From an uncultured Solirubrobacterales bacterium (GTDB lineage: Bacteria > Actinomycetota > Thermoleophilia > Solirubrobacterales > Thermoleophilaceae): 41,545 nucleotides of DNA. Shown one piece after another: positions 24,137 through 32,816 of the stretch; positions within the stretch are counted from its first letter, which is position 1, and the number at the start of each line of letters is the position of its first letter. Both the position numbers and the translations under genes were made by a program. Location of the stretch: the NCBI GenBank assembly GCA_902806245.1, contig CADCVU010000012.1:1-41545 (forward strand), written 5' to 3'. The notes under the pieces are model-generated. The model did no database searches and was not told the DNA's origin. It saw only the letters and a program-made list of their open reading frames with translations.

Positions 24137-24991
24137 CTATACCTGCGGGCCCGGGTCGCGTCGAACCGCCCCCGTCTGCTGACGGGTGTCGGTATCGCCG
24201 CCCGGGGTCGCCCCCTGGGCCTGCTGGGCTCGCTCCTGTAGTCCGCCCGGAGCCTTCTCCCGTGCCTCCTGCTGCCCGCGCTCCTTGCCCGCTCGCGCCT
24301 CCTGCTTGACCTGCTCCTTGTTCTCCTGCCCCTTGTCGTAGGCGTCCGAGACGAGCTTCGACGCGGTGTCGCGCCCGCCGAGGCCGAAGGCGAGGGCGAG
24401 GCCGAGCCCAAGCGAGGCAAGCAGCACGGTGTAGGTGATCTGAACGATGCTCTCGGCGATCCCGAGCTCGGTGAGGATCATGAAGACCGCGATCGTCATG
24501 ATCAGCGCGGGCGCGGCCGAGCCGACGACTTTGCCCGTGGAGGTGTCGCCCATGGTCCGCGCGATGATCCCGCCGATCGCCCCGGCGAGCGCACCGGCCA
24601 CCAGGAAGATGAGCAGGGCGGCCAGCAGGTTCGGCAGGAACGCGACGATCCCCGCGAAGAAGGCCGTGACCTCGGGGATGCCGAGGCGGCCCACGCCTAT
24701 GACCAGCGCGGCGAAGACGATCAGCAGCCGCACGACGTTCGCGAGCAGTGCCGACGGACTTCCCTGCGGGCTCGCCTGCTCGATGTACTGACCGCCTGGG
24801 CCCTGGGTCAGGCGTCTGTCGACCCCCACACGGCCAAGCAGTCTGGTGATGATCTTCTTGACGATCGCGGCCACGACGTAGCCGATGACGAGAATCACCA
24901 AGAAGGCGATCAGGTTGGGCAGGAAAGCCACGACTTCGTTGAGCCCGGTGAGCAGGCTGTCGGTCACGGCTGCGGCGATGGGGATGGTCAT
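24137..24991 (-). CDS. TM-helix (MscS-type) membrane protein, second copy
   Basis: This 284-residue protein is a paralogue of 10968-11876. Both share a conserved TM-helix start (VVAFLPNLIAFLVILVIGYVV here), GRVGVDRRL, ARTMGDTSTGKVV, LALAFGLGGRDTASKLVSDAYDKGQE, and a Gln/Glu/Lys-rich tail with GKERGQQEA. There is no MscS beta domain. A membrane-tension or osmotic role is inferred from family and neighbours. The ATG at 24991 follows GGGAG and lies 38 bases after the aquaporin stop, so it is the last gene of a three-gene operon. Confidence 0.85.
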   Translation of the reverse strand: MTIPIAAAVTDSLLTGLNEVVAFLPNLIAFLVILVIGYVVAAIVKKIITRLLGRVGVDRRLTQGPGGQYIEQASPQGSPSALLANVVRLLIVFAALVIGVGRLGIPEVTAFFAGIVAFLPNLLAALLIFLVAGALAGAIGGIIARTMGDTSTGKVVGSAAPALIMTIAVFMILTELGIAESIVQITYTVLLASLGLGLALAFGLGGRDTASKLVSDAYDKGQENKEQVKQEARAGKERGQQEAREKAPGGLQERAQQAQGATPGGDTDTRQQTGAVRRDPGPQV

Positions 24992-25029
24992 TCGGTCTCC
25001 CTGGTGGGTTTCGATGGTGTGGGCATTAC

Positions 25030-25917
25030 CTAGCCCGGTGCGTCGGTCTTCGAGACGGCGCGGTCGTAGAGGAAGGCGGCAGCCACGCCGCCCAGGATGG
25101 GACCGACGATGTAGAGCCAGAAGGCGGATAGATCGCCGGCCACGAGCATCGGCCCGAGCGCTCGGGCCGGGTTCACTGCCCCGCCCGATATCGGCCCGCC
25201 GATGACGACCCCTATGAAGAGCGCGAAGCCGACGGCGAGCGGAGCCGCCTGGCTCGGAGCCCGCTCGTCCGTGGCCACGGCTAGCACGATGAAGACCAGG
25301 ATGAACGTGATGAGGATCTCGACGATGAGCGCCTGGCCGATCGTGGCCGTGTCGGTCGGGAACGTCGCCCCGAGCAGCGCACTATCGCGGGACAACCGCC
25401 CGAAGACGGCCCACGTGGCGAGTCCGGCGAGGATCGCGCCGCCGAGCTGGGCGAGCAGGTAGGGCGGAACGAGCTTCCACGGGAACTTTCCCGTGGCGGC
25501 GAGTCCCAGAGTCACGGCGGGATTGACGTGCCCCCCGGACACGTGACCGATCGCCGCCACCACGGCGGCGAGGGCCAGCCCGAACGCCAGGGCGATGACC
25601 ACGGAGTCGTAGGGACTTCCGGCGATGGGTCGTTCGAGTGCCGCAGCGGTTGCGGCGGCGATGCCCGCGAAGACGAGGATGAAGGTCCCCACGAGCTCCG
25701 CGAGGCTCGCCTTGCCGGGGTCGGCCCCGACGTCGCTGCCGTAGAGACCGCCCCCGCCGCTCTCGCTCTGTTGCGACTCGCCCCGCCGAGCTCCGCCGCT
25801 CCGACGCCGGGGGGAGGTCTCCGCGACCTCCGCCGAGGCCGCGAAGCGATCCGCGTCCGCTGTGTTGGCGCGGGCATCGTGAGCTCGCCCACCTGTTGTC
25901 TGTCGACGTCTCGCCAT
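25030..25917 (-). CDS. MIP/aquaporin family channel, second copy
   Basis: The 295-residue protein has both channel signatures, HVNPAVT and AVNPARA, with ISGGAVNPARALGP. It is closely related to 11920-12717, including GLYGSDVGAD before the first helix and ATGKFPWKLVPPY. Its cytoplasmic N-terminal extension is longer (about 60 residues, basic and Ser/Gly-rich). It starts 5 bases after the PRC-barrel gene stop and is therefore co-transcribed. Water or small-solute flux is the family role. Confidence 0.93.
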   Translation of the reverse strand: MARRRQTTGGRAHDARANTADADRFAASAEVAETSPRRRSGGARRGESQQSESGGGGLYGSDVGADPGKASLAELVGTFILVFAGIAAATAAALERPIAGSPYDSVVIALAFGLALAAVVAAIGHVSGGHVNPAVTLGLAATGKFPWKLVPPYLLAQLGGAILAGLATWAVFGRLSRDSALLGATFPTDTATIGQALIVEILITFILVFIVLAVATDERAPSQAAPLAVGFALFIGVVIGGPISGGAVNPARALGPMLVAGDLSAFWLYIVGPILGGVAAAFLYDRAVSKTDAPG

Positions 25918-25922
25918 CCGCT

Positions 25923-26720
25923 CTAAGCCGCGCCGGTGCCGTCGTCGGCCTCGATCTGTTCCTTCTGGATCTCCTCGGAGACCTGCCGCTCGTCGGTCAC
26001 GGTCTCCTTGTCGAGCCGGACGCGCTCCTTGGGCACGACGCGCTTCTCGGCCACGATCTCCTCCTCGTGGAGGACGACCTCATGCTCCTCGTCGGAGATG
26101 GCGGGACCGTCGGTGGCCTGCTCGACGTTTCCGTCGGTGATCGGCTCGCGCTCGAGACGGACCTCCTCCCGCTTGACCGGCACGGTTGTTTCGACCTGCT
26201 CGGTGACGACGTACTTGCGCAGGCGAGCGCGGCCCCGCTCGCGCTCCGCCGTCCCGACGTGAAGCTCCTCTTCCGAGCGCGTCATAGCGTCGTCGGTCGT
26301 CGGCCCCGACGTGTCATGTCCGACGGCGGGTCGCTCGCTCGCAGCCGGCCCGTCCGCCGGAGCGGCGGTCTCCGGCCCCGGAGTCGCCGTGACCGAGCCC
26401 TCGTCGGTGTAGTCGATGCCGTAGTGACGGAAGAGCTCGGCCTCCTGCTCCTGCGAGAGCTCGCCGTCCGCCTCGTAGTCGGGAGCGTTCTTGACCTGCT
26501 CCTTCGAGACAGAGACCCCGACGTTCTCGCCCTGCGGGCTCGCGCCCGCGAGAGGAACGTACGAGTGGTTCGAACCGAAGAGACCGGTCGTCACCCTCGC
26601 CCATTCGGGTTCCTCGTTCTGATTGTCGACGTAGATCTCGTCGACCTTGCCGATCTTCTCGCCGTCCTGGTCGACGAGCGTGCGTCCGCGCCAGTCGTAG
26701 GCTTCGGTCATCTGGGTCAT
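25923..26720 (-). CDS. PRC-barrel and DUF2382 stress-associated protein
   Basis: The 265-residue protein has an N-terminal PRC-barrel (YDWRGRTLVDQDGEKIGKVD, then ARVTTGLFGSNHSYVPL, residues about 8-65). An acidic linker follows with LFRHYGIDYTDEGSV. The C-terminal DUF2382 domain has VVTEQVETTVPVKREEVRLER, VVLHEEEIVAEKRVVPKERVRL and DERQVSEEIQKEQIE. This architecture is widespread in stress-tolerant bacteria but of undefined activity. GAGGAG lies 8 bases before the ATG. It is first in the operon with aquaporin and TM-helix protein, and divergent from the TetR-PAS-SpoIIE gene. Confidence 0.88.
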   Translation of the reverse strand: MTQMTEAYDWRGRTLVDQDGEKIGKVDEIYVDNQNEEPEWARVTTGLFGSNHSYVPLAGASPQGENVGVSVSKEQVKNAPDYEADGELSQEQEAELFRHYGIDYTDEGSVTATPGPETAAPADGPAASERPAVGHDTSGPTTDDAMTRSEEELHVGTAERERGRARLRKYVVTEQVETTVPVKREEVRLEREPITDGNVEQATDGPAISDEEHEVVLHEEEIVAEKRVVPKERVRLDKETVTDERQVSEEIQKEQIEADDGTGAA

Positions 26721-26918
26721 GGTGAAACTCCTCTTCGGAAGGCGGTCTCGACTCTTGTCCCACGTCGAGGCGCTCGTGAAACGACTAGTGGTAAAGACGC
26801 ATTAGAAATGAGACACGCCGACGGCGCAGGCTCCCTTACTGTCGCAGCTATGCCATAGTCGTGCCCCGTCCCGAGCATGTGACTCGAAGTCGGGGACGAA
26901 CGAGGTGCCTTCGGCGCG

Positions 26919-28982
26919 ATGACGAGCAGACCCGATCGGACTAAGCGCGCCGACGCCCGACGCAGCCGGGCCGCGATCATCGCGGCCAGCGCGCGCAGCC
27001 TCCGTGAGGGGCGCCGCCTCGATGCCCAAGAGATCGCCGAGGCGGCCGGCGTAAGCCGAGCGACCGTGTACCGCCACTTCCCCGGAGAAGCGGAGCTCGC
27101 GCGCGGCGTCGCCGGCGCGGTCCTCGACGAAGCATCAGAGGCCGTTGAGGAAGCCCTCGCGGGAGACAGGTCGCTGCTCGCCACTCTCAGGATCCTGGTG
27201 CTCCGCCTGTTCGAGATCGGCGGTCGTTACACGCCGACGCCGGTGAGTGACGCGTGTGCGGATGTCGGAACCGACGAGGTGGCACGACGGTTGCTGACGT
27301 TCGCCACGCGTCTCGCGAGCACAGCCGATCTACAGCCCTCGCCCCCACGCCAGTGGATGGCGGCGGCGGTGGCGCACTCCGTCGAGACGTGCCTTCAGCT
27401 CGGTTCGACAGCCGAGGATCCTCCCTCGGCCGCCGAGGCGCACTTCCAGCGCATGACCGACGAGGTCGATGGCGGGCTTGTTCTCCTCGACGGGGACGGC
27501 CTGGTCGTCTCGGCCAACGCGCGCGGGCGAGAAGCGATGGCGCTCGCCGATCCGGTTGCGCCCGGCCGGTCGGCCACGCCACCGGCGACCGTCTTCCTGT
27601 ACGAAGACGGGTCGCCCCTGCCTTCAGAGGCGCAGCCGATGAGCCGCGCTGTCCGTACCGGCGAGGAGGTTGGCACGACGGTCGGACACAGGCTCTCCGA
27701 CGGCGGCACCCGCTGGTACTCGATCGAGGCTCGGCCGCTTCGTCACCGCGGCGTGCTCTACGGATTCGTCGGACTCTTCGAGAACGTCACGGATCGACGG
27801 CAGGTGGAGCTCTCACAACTGAGACCGCCGGGCGAGCTCGGCGGTCTCAGGCCAGAGCCGCTCGACGCGGCGCGGGCGCTCGATGAGGTACCGGCTCCTC
27901 TCCTTCCCGAGCAGATCGTCGCCGAGGCGATGCGGCTGGTCGGAGTCCCGGTGGCCCTCTACGTCGTCGACATCGACGGCTCTCACCTTCTGCGCCTGGC
28001 CGGTGCCGAGCACTTCCCGTCCCGTCTGCCCGCCCCCCTCGCGCTCGGCCCGGAGCTCGCCGAGGACGGCATCCCCGATCTGAGGCTGCGTCTCGAGGCG
28101 GAGCTCCCCGGGGTGGCGATGGCACCGATGTGGCTGCGAGGACGGGCCGTCGGCCTGCTGCTCGCGCTGCGGGCCTCCGAGGACCGCCTGCTCGAGCTGG
28201 GTCGGCAGGGAGCAGCCGCCATGGAGCTCGCCGGTCGGTTCACCGACGTCTTCGACGCGGCGCGCCGGCGAAAGCCGATGAACCCCGCCGCCGAGCTTCA
28301 GCAGAGCCTTCTTCCGCCGCGGATCACGCATCTGGGCGCAGGTGAGATCGGCGGAAGCGTGCTGCCGAGCTACGACGTCGGAGGTGACTGGTTCGACTAC
28401 GTCGAAAATCGAGACGGTTCCTGGATCGCCATCGCCGACGCCGCCGGCAAGGGGCCGACGGCCGGCGGCTTGGGCAGCATCGCCCTGGCCGCCCTTCGCG
28501 CAGCTCGCCGAAACGACGCGAGCCTCGAGGAGGCGGCACAGACCATGCACGAGACGCTCAAGGCCATGGAGCAGCCCGAGTTCTTCGTGACCGCGGTGAT
28601 AGCGCGCTGGAATCCGGTCTACTCGCTGTTCAGCTGGATCAACTGCGGCCACCCTCCACCGCTGCTCGCACCGCGGCAGGGAGCGGTCGAAGAGCTCTGG
28701 AGCGAGCCCGCGCTCCCGCTGGGGCTCTTCGATCGCAAGCGGCGGTTCGTCCGCAGCCAGCGGCGAATCGAGAACGGCGACCGCTTGGCGCTCTACTCAG
28801 ACGGCATCTCGATGCGCAGGACCCACGACGGCTTCTTCGGCTGGAGGGGCATCGCGAGCGCCATCGACGGGGCGCCCGGACGGTCCGCGACGGCTACCGC
28901 ACGGGCGATCCAGGAGGCGGTGGTCAGTGCGTCGCCCGACCCCATCCGTGACGACGCCGCGGTCGTGGTGCTCGCCCCGTAA
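26919..28982 (+). CDS. TetR-type HTH fused to PAS, GAF-like and SpoIIE/PP2C phosphatase domains
   Basis: The protein has 687 residues. The TetR HTH spans residues 10-58 (LDAQEIAEAAGVSRATVYRHFP) with a TetR-like helical C-terminal part to about 165. A PAS domain spans about 178-300 (VDGGLVLLDGDGLVVSANARG, GTRWYSIEARPL, YGFVGLFENVTDRR). A GAF-like domain spans about 317-445 (PVALYVVDIDGSHLLRLAGAE). The PP2C phosphatase occupies 455-687 with GGDWFD, IADAAGKG, YSDGIS and RDDAAVVVL. It is a paralogue of 9253-10725 with an added PAS sensor and a fuller TetR core. It is divergent from the PRC/aquaporin/TM-helix operon, mirroring cassette 1. A role as a stress-signalling phosphatase that also binds DNA is inferred. 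Confidence 0.9.
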   Translation: MTSRPDRTKRADARRSRAAIIAASARSLREGRRLDAQEIAEAAGVSRATVYRHFPGEAELARGVAGAVLDEASEAVEEALAGDRSLLATLRILVLRLFEIGGRYTPTPVSDACADVGTDEVARRLLTFATRLASTADLQPSPPRQWMAAAVAHSVETCLQLGSTAEDPPSAAEAHFQRMTDEVDGGLVLLDGDGLVVSANARGREAMALADPVAPGRSATPPATVFLYEDGSPLPSEAQPMSRAVRTGEEVGTTVGHRLSDGGTRWYSIEARPLRHRGVLYGFVGLFENVTDRRQVELSQLRPPGELGGLRPEPLDAARALDEVPAPLLPEQIVAEAMRLVGVPVALYVVDIDGSHLLRLAGAEHFPSRLPAPLALGPELAEDGIPDLRLRLEAELPGVAMAPMWLRGRAVGLLLALRASEDRLLELGRQGAAAMELAGRFTDVFDAARRRKPMNPAAELQQSLLPPRITHLGAGEIGGSVLPSYDVGGDWFDYVENRDGSWIAIADAAGKGPTAGGLGSIALAALRAARRNDASLEEAAQTMHETLKAMEQPEFFVTAVIARWNPVYSLFSWINCGHPPPLLAPRQGAVEELWSEPALPLGLFDRKRRFVRSQRRIENGDRLALYSDGISMRRTHDGFFGWRGIASAIDGAPGRSATATARAIQEAVVSASPDPIRDDAAVVVLAP

Positions 28983-29108
28983 CGGCGCTGAGCGAGCGCG
29001 AGGGTTTCCCTTCCGGCTGCAGGGCTTCGGCAGGCGGGACGTGGTTGGGCGCCCGAAGCGGGCGCCGGCGATGTGGCAGCTCGCGTCGACGTGGGTAACG
29101 ACCGTCGG

Positions 29109-29714
29109 ATGGCCGCCCGGGAAGCAGACAGCGCACCGGCCGGCGACCTGTATGGCCCGCCGAGACCGGCCGAGCCCTCGCCGCTCCCCGAGGGCCTCGT
29201 CTACCGCGAGGAGTTCGTCACCGCCGAGGAGGAGCGGGGACTCCTCGATCTGCTCGACGCGCTCGACTTCCAGCCTGTGGTGATGCGCGGACGGACGGCC
29301 CGCCGTAGCGTGCGCCACTTCGGCCTCGAGTACTCGTACCAGCGGAAGGAGCTCGCCCCTACCGACCCGCTCCCCGAGCCGATGCTCTGGCTGCGCGATC
29401 GCTGTGCGCAGCTCATGGAGCGAGACCCGGAGGACCTCGTCCAGGTGCTCGTCGGCCGCTACCCGGCCGGAGCGGGCATCGGCTGGCACCACGACGCGCC
29501 GATCTTCGGACCGGCGATCGCAGGGGTGTCGCTGCTCGCGCGATGTCGGATGCGCTTCCAGCGCGGGTCGGGCGGCGAGCGCGTCGTCGCCGAGCTCGAG
29601 CTCGAGCCCCGCTCGGCCTACCTGCTGAGTGGGAGCGCCCGCTGGTCCTGGCAGCACTCCATATCTGCCACAGAGGCCCTTCGCTACTCGATCACCTTCC
29701 GCACGCTCCGTTAG
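29109..29714 (+). CDS. AlkB-like 2-oxoglutarate/Fe(II) dioxygenase
   Basis: The protein has 201 residues from ATG 29109 (MAAREADSAPAG); GTG 29091 and an earlier start at 29073 are possible. The iron-binding motif H-x-D is in GIGWHHDAPIFGPAIAGVSL, the distal His in RWSWQHSI, and the 2-oxoglutarate Arg in YSITFRTLR. AlkB enzymes oxidatively remove alkyl groups from nucleic-acid bases; some relatives act on proteins. Its stop overlaps the stop of the convergent YjbR gene (shared TTAG). Confidence 0.88.
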   Translation: MAAREADSAPAGDLYGPPRPAEPSPLPEGLVYREEFVTAEEERGLLDLLDALDFQPVVMRGRTARRSVRHFGLEYSYQRKELAPTDPLPEPMLWLRDRCAQLMERDPEDLVQVLVGRYPAGAGIGWHHDAPIFGPAIAGVSLLARCRMRFQRGSGGERVVAELELEPRSAYLLSGSARWSWQHSISATEALRYSITFRTLR

Positions 29715-30082
29715 GCCTCTTCGAGCCGCTTCGGTGCGCGGGCGAGCCACGCCTCCACGATCACCGCGTCGAGGCCGTCGACGTCGATCCGGTCGAGACG
29801 GACCAGGATGGCCGGGTAGCCGTCGAAGTGCGGGGTGGTGAAGAAGACGCCTTCGTCGTGGGCGAGCAGTGCATCCTCGGCGCCGAGGTGCTCGACGCGC
29901 GCGGCGAGGATCGGGCCCTCAGGCGCATCGTGGCCTAGGGCCTCCAGGTCCGAGCGACGAAGCGGGCGCTCCCAGACGAACAGCCTGTCCCTCACGCGCC
30001 ACCGACGAAGGTCGCGCGACACGCGCTCGCTCGTATCGGGCAGCGCGAGCGCGATCCGGCGCACGTCGTCCCAGGTCGCCAC
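29711..30082 (-). CDS. MmcQ/YjbR family protein
   Basis: The 123-residue protein has the family pattern TWDDVRRIALALPDTSE, a central WRVRDRLFVWERPL strand region, VFFTTPHFDGYPAILVRL and the final WLARAPKRL. YjbR/MmcQ proteins adopt a CyaY-like fold and are proposed to bind DNA; the molecular role is unclear. It converges on the AlkB-like gene with overlapping stops. Confidence 0.85.
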   Translation of the reverse strand: MATWDDVRRIALALPDTSERVSRDLRRWRVRDRLFVWERPLRRSDLEALGHDAPEGPILAARVEHLGAEDALLAHDEGVFFTTPHFDGYPAILVRLDRIDVDGLDAVIVEAWLARAPKRLEEA

Positions 30083-30102
30083 GGCTCATCAGGCCACCGC
30101 GC

Positions 30103-30489
30103 CTAGGCGACGGACTCGCCGGCGCCGCGGTAGGTCCCCAGCGACCAGCGGTTGCCCTCGGGGTCGGTGAGGGTGACATCGCGTGAGCCGTAGTCCTGGT
30201 CCACCGGTTCGGTCACCTCCGCCCCGGCGGCCCTCGCACGCTCGTAGGCGGCATCGGCATCGTCGACGACCACGTAGATCACGCTGACCCCGGCCGGCGT
30301 GGCCCTTGAGCCCGGGCGCTCGTCCCCGGCCATGATGGTGCTGGTGCCGATGCGCAGCTCGGCGTGGACGACGCGGCCCTCTTCGTCCTCGTAGACGGCG
30401 AGGCGCTCAGCGCCGAGCGCGCGTTCGAGCCAGTCGAAGGAGGCCTTGGCGTCTCTGAACGTGATGCATGGGAAGACGGTCTGAGTCAT
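30103..30489 (-). CDS. VOC (glyoxalase/PhnB-like) family protein
   Basis: The protein has 128 residues from ATG 30489. Two beta-alpha-beta-beta-beta modules are visible: VFPCITFRDAKASFDWLERALG then VVHAELRIGTSTIMAGDE, and SVIYVVVDDADAAYERARAAGAE then SRDVTLTDPEGNRWSLGTY. The PhnB-like metal-binding site is only partly evident, so enzymatic activity is uncertain. It starts 10 bases after the AraC-type regulator stop, so the two form an operon. Confidence 0.85.
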   Translation of the reverse strand: MTQTVFPCITFRDAKASFDWLERALGAERLAVYEDEEGRVVHAELRIGTSTIMAGDERPGSRATPAGVSVIYVVVDDADAAYERARAAGAEVTEPVDQDYGSRDVTLTDPEGNRWSLGTYRGAGESVA

Positions 30490-30499
30490 GACGGTGACC

Positions 30500-31276
30500 C
30501 TAGGCGCGGTCGGCAGCCCCGTCTTGAACGAATGGGAACTCCGTCGGCGAGGCGCCGCCCAGGGCACGGAACTCACGTGCGAGGTGCGCCTGGTCGGCGA
30601 AGCCGTACTCCGCGGCCAGACGGACCAGGGGCGCGGAGCCCACCTGGTGGCGCACCGCTTCGAACCGGATCAGTCGTGCGGCGACCTTCGGCGAGACGCC
30701 GACCTCTCGCTGGAACTGCTTCGCCAGGTGACGGCGTGAGCATCCGAGCCGCTCGGCGAGCGCACCGATCCGCATGCGCCCGCCGCTCGCCCGCAGCAGC
30801 GACCATGCGTGCTCGACGTCCGGGCGGACGGGGGCGCGAGCCTCGGCGAGGGCGCCGACAAGGACCTCGTCGAGGACCGCGAAGCGCGCCTCCGCGTGGG
30901 GCGCTGCGTGCAGGCGCTCGGCGAGCCTCGCCGCCTCGGCCCCGAGGAGATCCTCGAGCCTAACCGTTCGTTCGGCGAGCTCGCCGGCCGGTACTCCGAG
31001 CAGCCCGCGGACGGCAGGCGGCTCGAGGTCGAACTGGACTCCGCGGCTCGAGCCCTCGTGACGGACGCGGACGGGTCGTGCGTACAGGCCTCCGGCGAAC
31101 GATCCAAACCGCTCGCCCTCGACCGTCCAGCCGGCGTCGAGGTCGACTATCACGACCACACCTCCGCCGGGCGCCTCGCCGGTCTCCCGCGGGCCGTCCG
31201 TGTGCTCGGCGAAGTCGGCGTAGCCGCCGACGACGCCGCTCAGCGCTTCGTGTGGTCGACTGCGGATCAGGTACAT
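30500..31276 (-). CDS. AraC family transcriptional regulator
   Basis: The 258-residue protein ends in two HTH motifs: MRIGALAERLGCSRRHLAKQFQREVGVSPK and VRLAAEYGFADQAHLAREFRALGGASPTEF (each given here in part from residues about 170-250). The N-terminal domain is a cupin-like ligand module (GGGVVVIVDLDAGWTVEG, GVQFDLEPPAVRGLLG). It shares an operon with the VOC protein, which it may control. Confidence 0.88.
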   Translation of the reverse strand: MYLIRSRPHEALSGVVGGYADFAEHTDGPRETGEAPGGGVVVIVDLDAGWTVEGERFGSFAGGLYARPVRVRHEGSSRGVQFDLEPPAVRGLLGVPAGELAERTVRLEDLLGAEAARLAERLHAAPHAEARFAVLDEVLVGALAEARAPVRPDVEHAWSLLRASGGRMRIGALAERLGCSRRHLAKQFQREVGVSPKVAARLIRFEAVRHQVGSAPLVRLAAEYGFADQAHLAREFRALGGASPTEFPFVQDGAADRA

Positions 31277-31393
31277 GCCACGGTGGCCCGCCGCGACGCC
31301 GCTGCCGACGACCTTGGACGGCCTTGCAGCGTCACAGGTGCGCTGGCTCCGCCGCGTCTCCGACCGACCGGCTCAGTCGGGAACCTCGGCGCT

Positions 31394-31430
31394 CCGACAC
31401 GCGACTTCCGACACGCGACTTCCGACACGC
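31394..31430. repeat. 14-base tandem repeat
   Basis: CCGACACGCGACTT occurs twice in a row (31394-31421), followed by a partial third copy CCGACACGC. It lies in the 159-base gap after the nuclease lipoprotein stop. It is probably slippage-derived; no function is evident. Confidence 0.6.
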
Positions 31431-31435
31431 CACCG

Positions 31436-32272
31436 TCACTCGTTGCAGCGGCCGTCGTTGTCGCCGTCGATATCGCCAGGCCCGCAGCTGAACCCGCTCG
31501 ATCCGCCACCCGACGACCCGCCACCCGAAGATCCGCCTCTGCCGCCTCCCTCGTTGCAGACGCCGTCGCCGTCTCCGTCGATGTCGCCCGGGCCGCACGA
31601 CCCGCCATCCGACGAGCCGACCCCCGTCTCCTCCTCAGCCTCTGTCTCTTGCTGTGCACGGCGTGCGGCTGCACGGTCGCTTCGAGCCTGCGCCCGGGCG
31701 GCTCGCCTCGCTCGCCTCGCCTCCCTTCTCGCGGCGGCTGCGACGCGCCTCGCCTCAGCCCGCTCCTCTCGGCGCCGCGCAGCCGCGCGCCTTGCTCTGA
31801 TCGCGTCTCGGTCGCACCTGTCCCAGAGCCCGGCGTCCGCGTCCTTGGCCTCGCGCTTGGCCTGCTCGAAACGCGCCTCGTACTTGTCGTTCGGAGGGAT
31901 GGTGAGGACCCTCGCGTACCCCTCGCTCAGGAGGGCGATGTTGTGCATCTCGCCCTCGCGAGAGAGGTAGGCGAGAGTCCGTTCGTATCGGTCCTTCGGC
32001 TCCTCGCCCAACTCATACTGCACCACCCGGCCCTCCAGGCGGTCCCGCGTGAAGCCGGTGGCGGCGTCGTCGTAGCAGCGCTTCTTCTCCGGGGCATCGA
32101 CCCCGATCAGCCGTACCTTCCCGAGGCGTTGCATCTCGACCGTGTCGCCGTCGATGACTCGGGTCACCCGCGCCCCCGGCCCGTCCCATGAGGAGCCCTG
32201 GTCGGCGCAGGCTGCGATACCCAGTGACGCGAGTAGGACGCCTCCGACGCTGAACAGGTGGCGCGATCTCAT
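31436..32272 (-). CDS. lipoprotein thermonuclease (SNase-like) with two C-terminal excalibur-type repeats
   Basis: The protein has 278 residues from ATG 32272. A lipoprotein signal peptide ends in LGIAAC. The staphylococcal-nuclease domain follows (RVTRVIDGDTVEM, VRLIGVDAPEKK with catalytic Asp/Glu, KDRYERTLAYL with catalytic Arg, GLWDRCDRDA). An Arg/Ala/Glu-rich coiled coil (about residues 150-210) leads to two Cys-bracketed calcium-loop repeats, CGPGDIDGDGDGVCNE and CGPGDIDGDNDGRCNE, separated by a Gly/Ser spacer. Cell-surface, calcium-dependent degradation of extracellular nucleic acid is the likely role. Confidence 0.88.
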   Translation of the reverse strand: MRSRHLFSVGGVLLASLGIAACADQGSSWDGPGARVTRVIDGDTVEMQRLGKVRLIGVDAPEKKRCYDDAATGFTRDRLEGRVVQYELGEEPKDRYERTLAYLSREGEMHNIALLSEGYARVLTIPPNDKYEARFEQAKREAKDADAGLWDRCDRDAIRARRAAARRREERAEARRVAAAARREARRARRAARAQARSDRAAARRAQQETEAEEETGVGSSDGGSCGPGDIDGDGDGVCNEGGGRGGSSGGGSSGGGSSGFSCGPGDIDGDNDGRCNE

Positions 32273-32816
32273 CTCGACTCTGAGTATCGAGGCTCGTTTC
32301 CAGCGGTGCGCCGCGCCGCGCTCCCCGAGTAGGTGCGACCACCTCGCTCGACGCGGCTCAGCGACGCGTGGCACCGCGGTACTCGCGGACGGTCCGCTAA
32401 GGGCCGAGAACGTCGCGCTGAGACGGGTTCGAGAAGCGATCGTCGTCGATGCCGCTGAGGTTTTCCGTGTCAGAGCCGAACGCGACGAAGCGCCTGCTGG
32501 AAGATACGAGCGAGCGGAAGCTGTCGCGGGTTGGCGGCGTGGTTTCCCGCCCTCCGGCTGCGCCTCGAGACGAGTGTCGTGGTGGCCGCTCCGCTATTCG
32601 CGCAGGAAGATGTGGCCGAACCGGTCCCCTCGACGGACCGAACCGACCCATCACCGTTCTCGAGCTCAACGCACGAAGGTCTCGATGACCGCCGCACTCA
32701 TCCTCTGGGTTTCGACCGCTCGGGCCAACCGCGATCACGCGGGCTTCCCGACGAGCGAGTCAGTCGACGCGGCGACTCGAGGTCGCTCGCTCGGCCTAGG
32801 AACGCACCTCCCGACG
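32273..32816. other. 544-base gene-poor gap holding tRNA-half element C
   Basis: No frame here has convincing coding features. The only recognisable content is element C at 32626-32698. The remainder, upstream of the nuclease gene (32273-32625) and after the diguanylate cyclase (32699-32816), shows nothing I can name. Confidence 0.5.
32626..32698 (-). repeat. tRNA-Ser(CGA) 3'-half element C, degenerate
   Basis: On the minus strand, an anticodon-loop-like CTCGAGA, AACGGT, and a variable-arm-like ATGGGTCGGTTCGGTCC then GTCGAGGG align with element B (CTCGAAA, ACCGT, ATGGGCCGGTTAGGTCC, ATCGAGGG). The T loop and acceptor are lost. A short GGTC-tcgat-GACC hairpin sits 5' of it, as in element B. 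It lies about 120 bases after the diguanylate cyclase stop. Confidence 0.55.

Noticed and set aside
31394-31430. CRISPR-like array
   Set aside because: The units are contiguous 14-base tandem copies without spacers; no cas genes are present.
32397-32738. 113-residue minus-strand frame after the cyclase
   Set aside because: It crosses element C and has no start signal or domain; better explained as repeat sequence.
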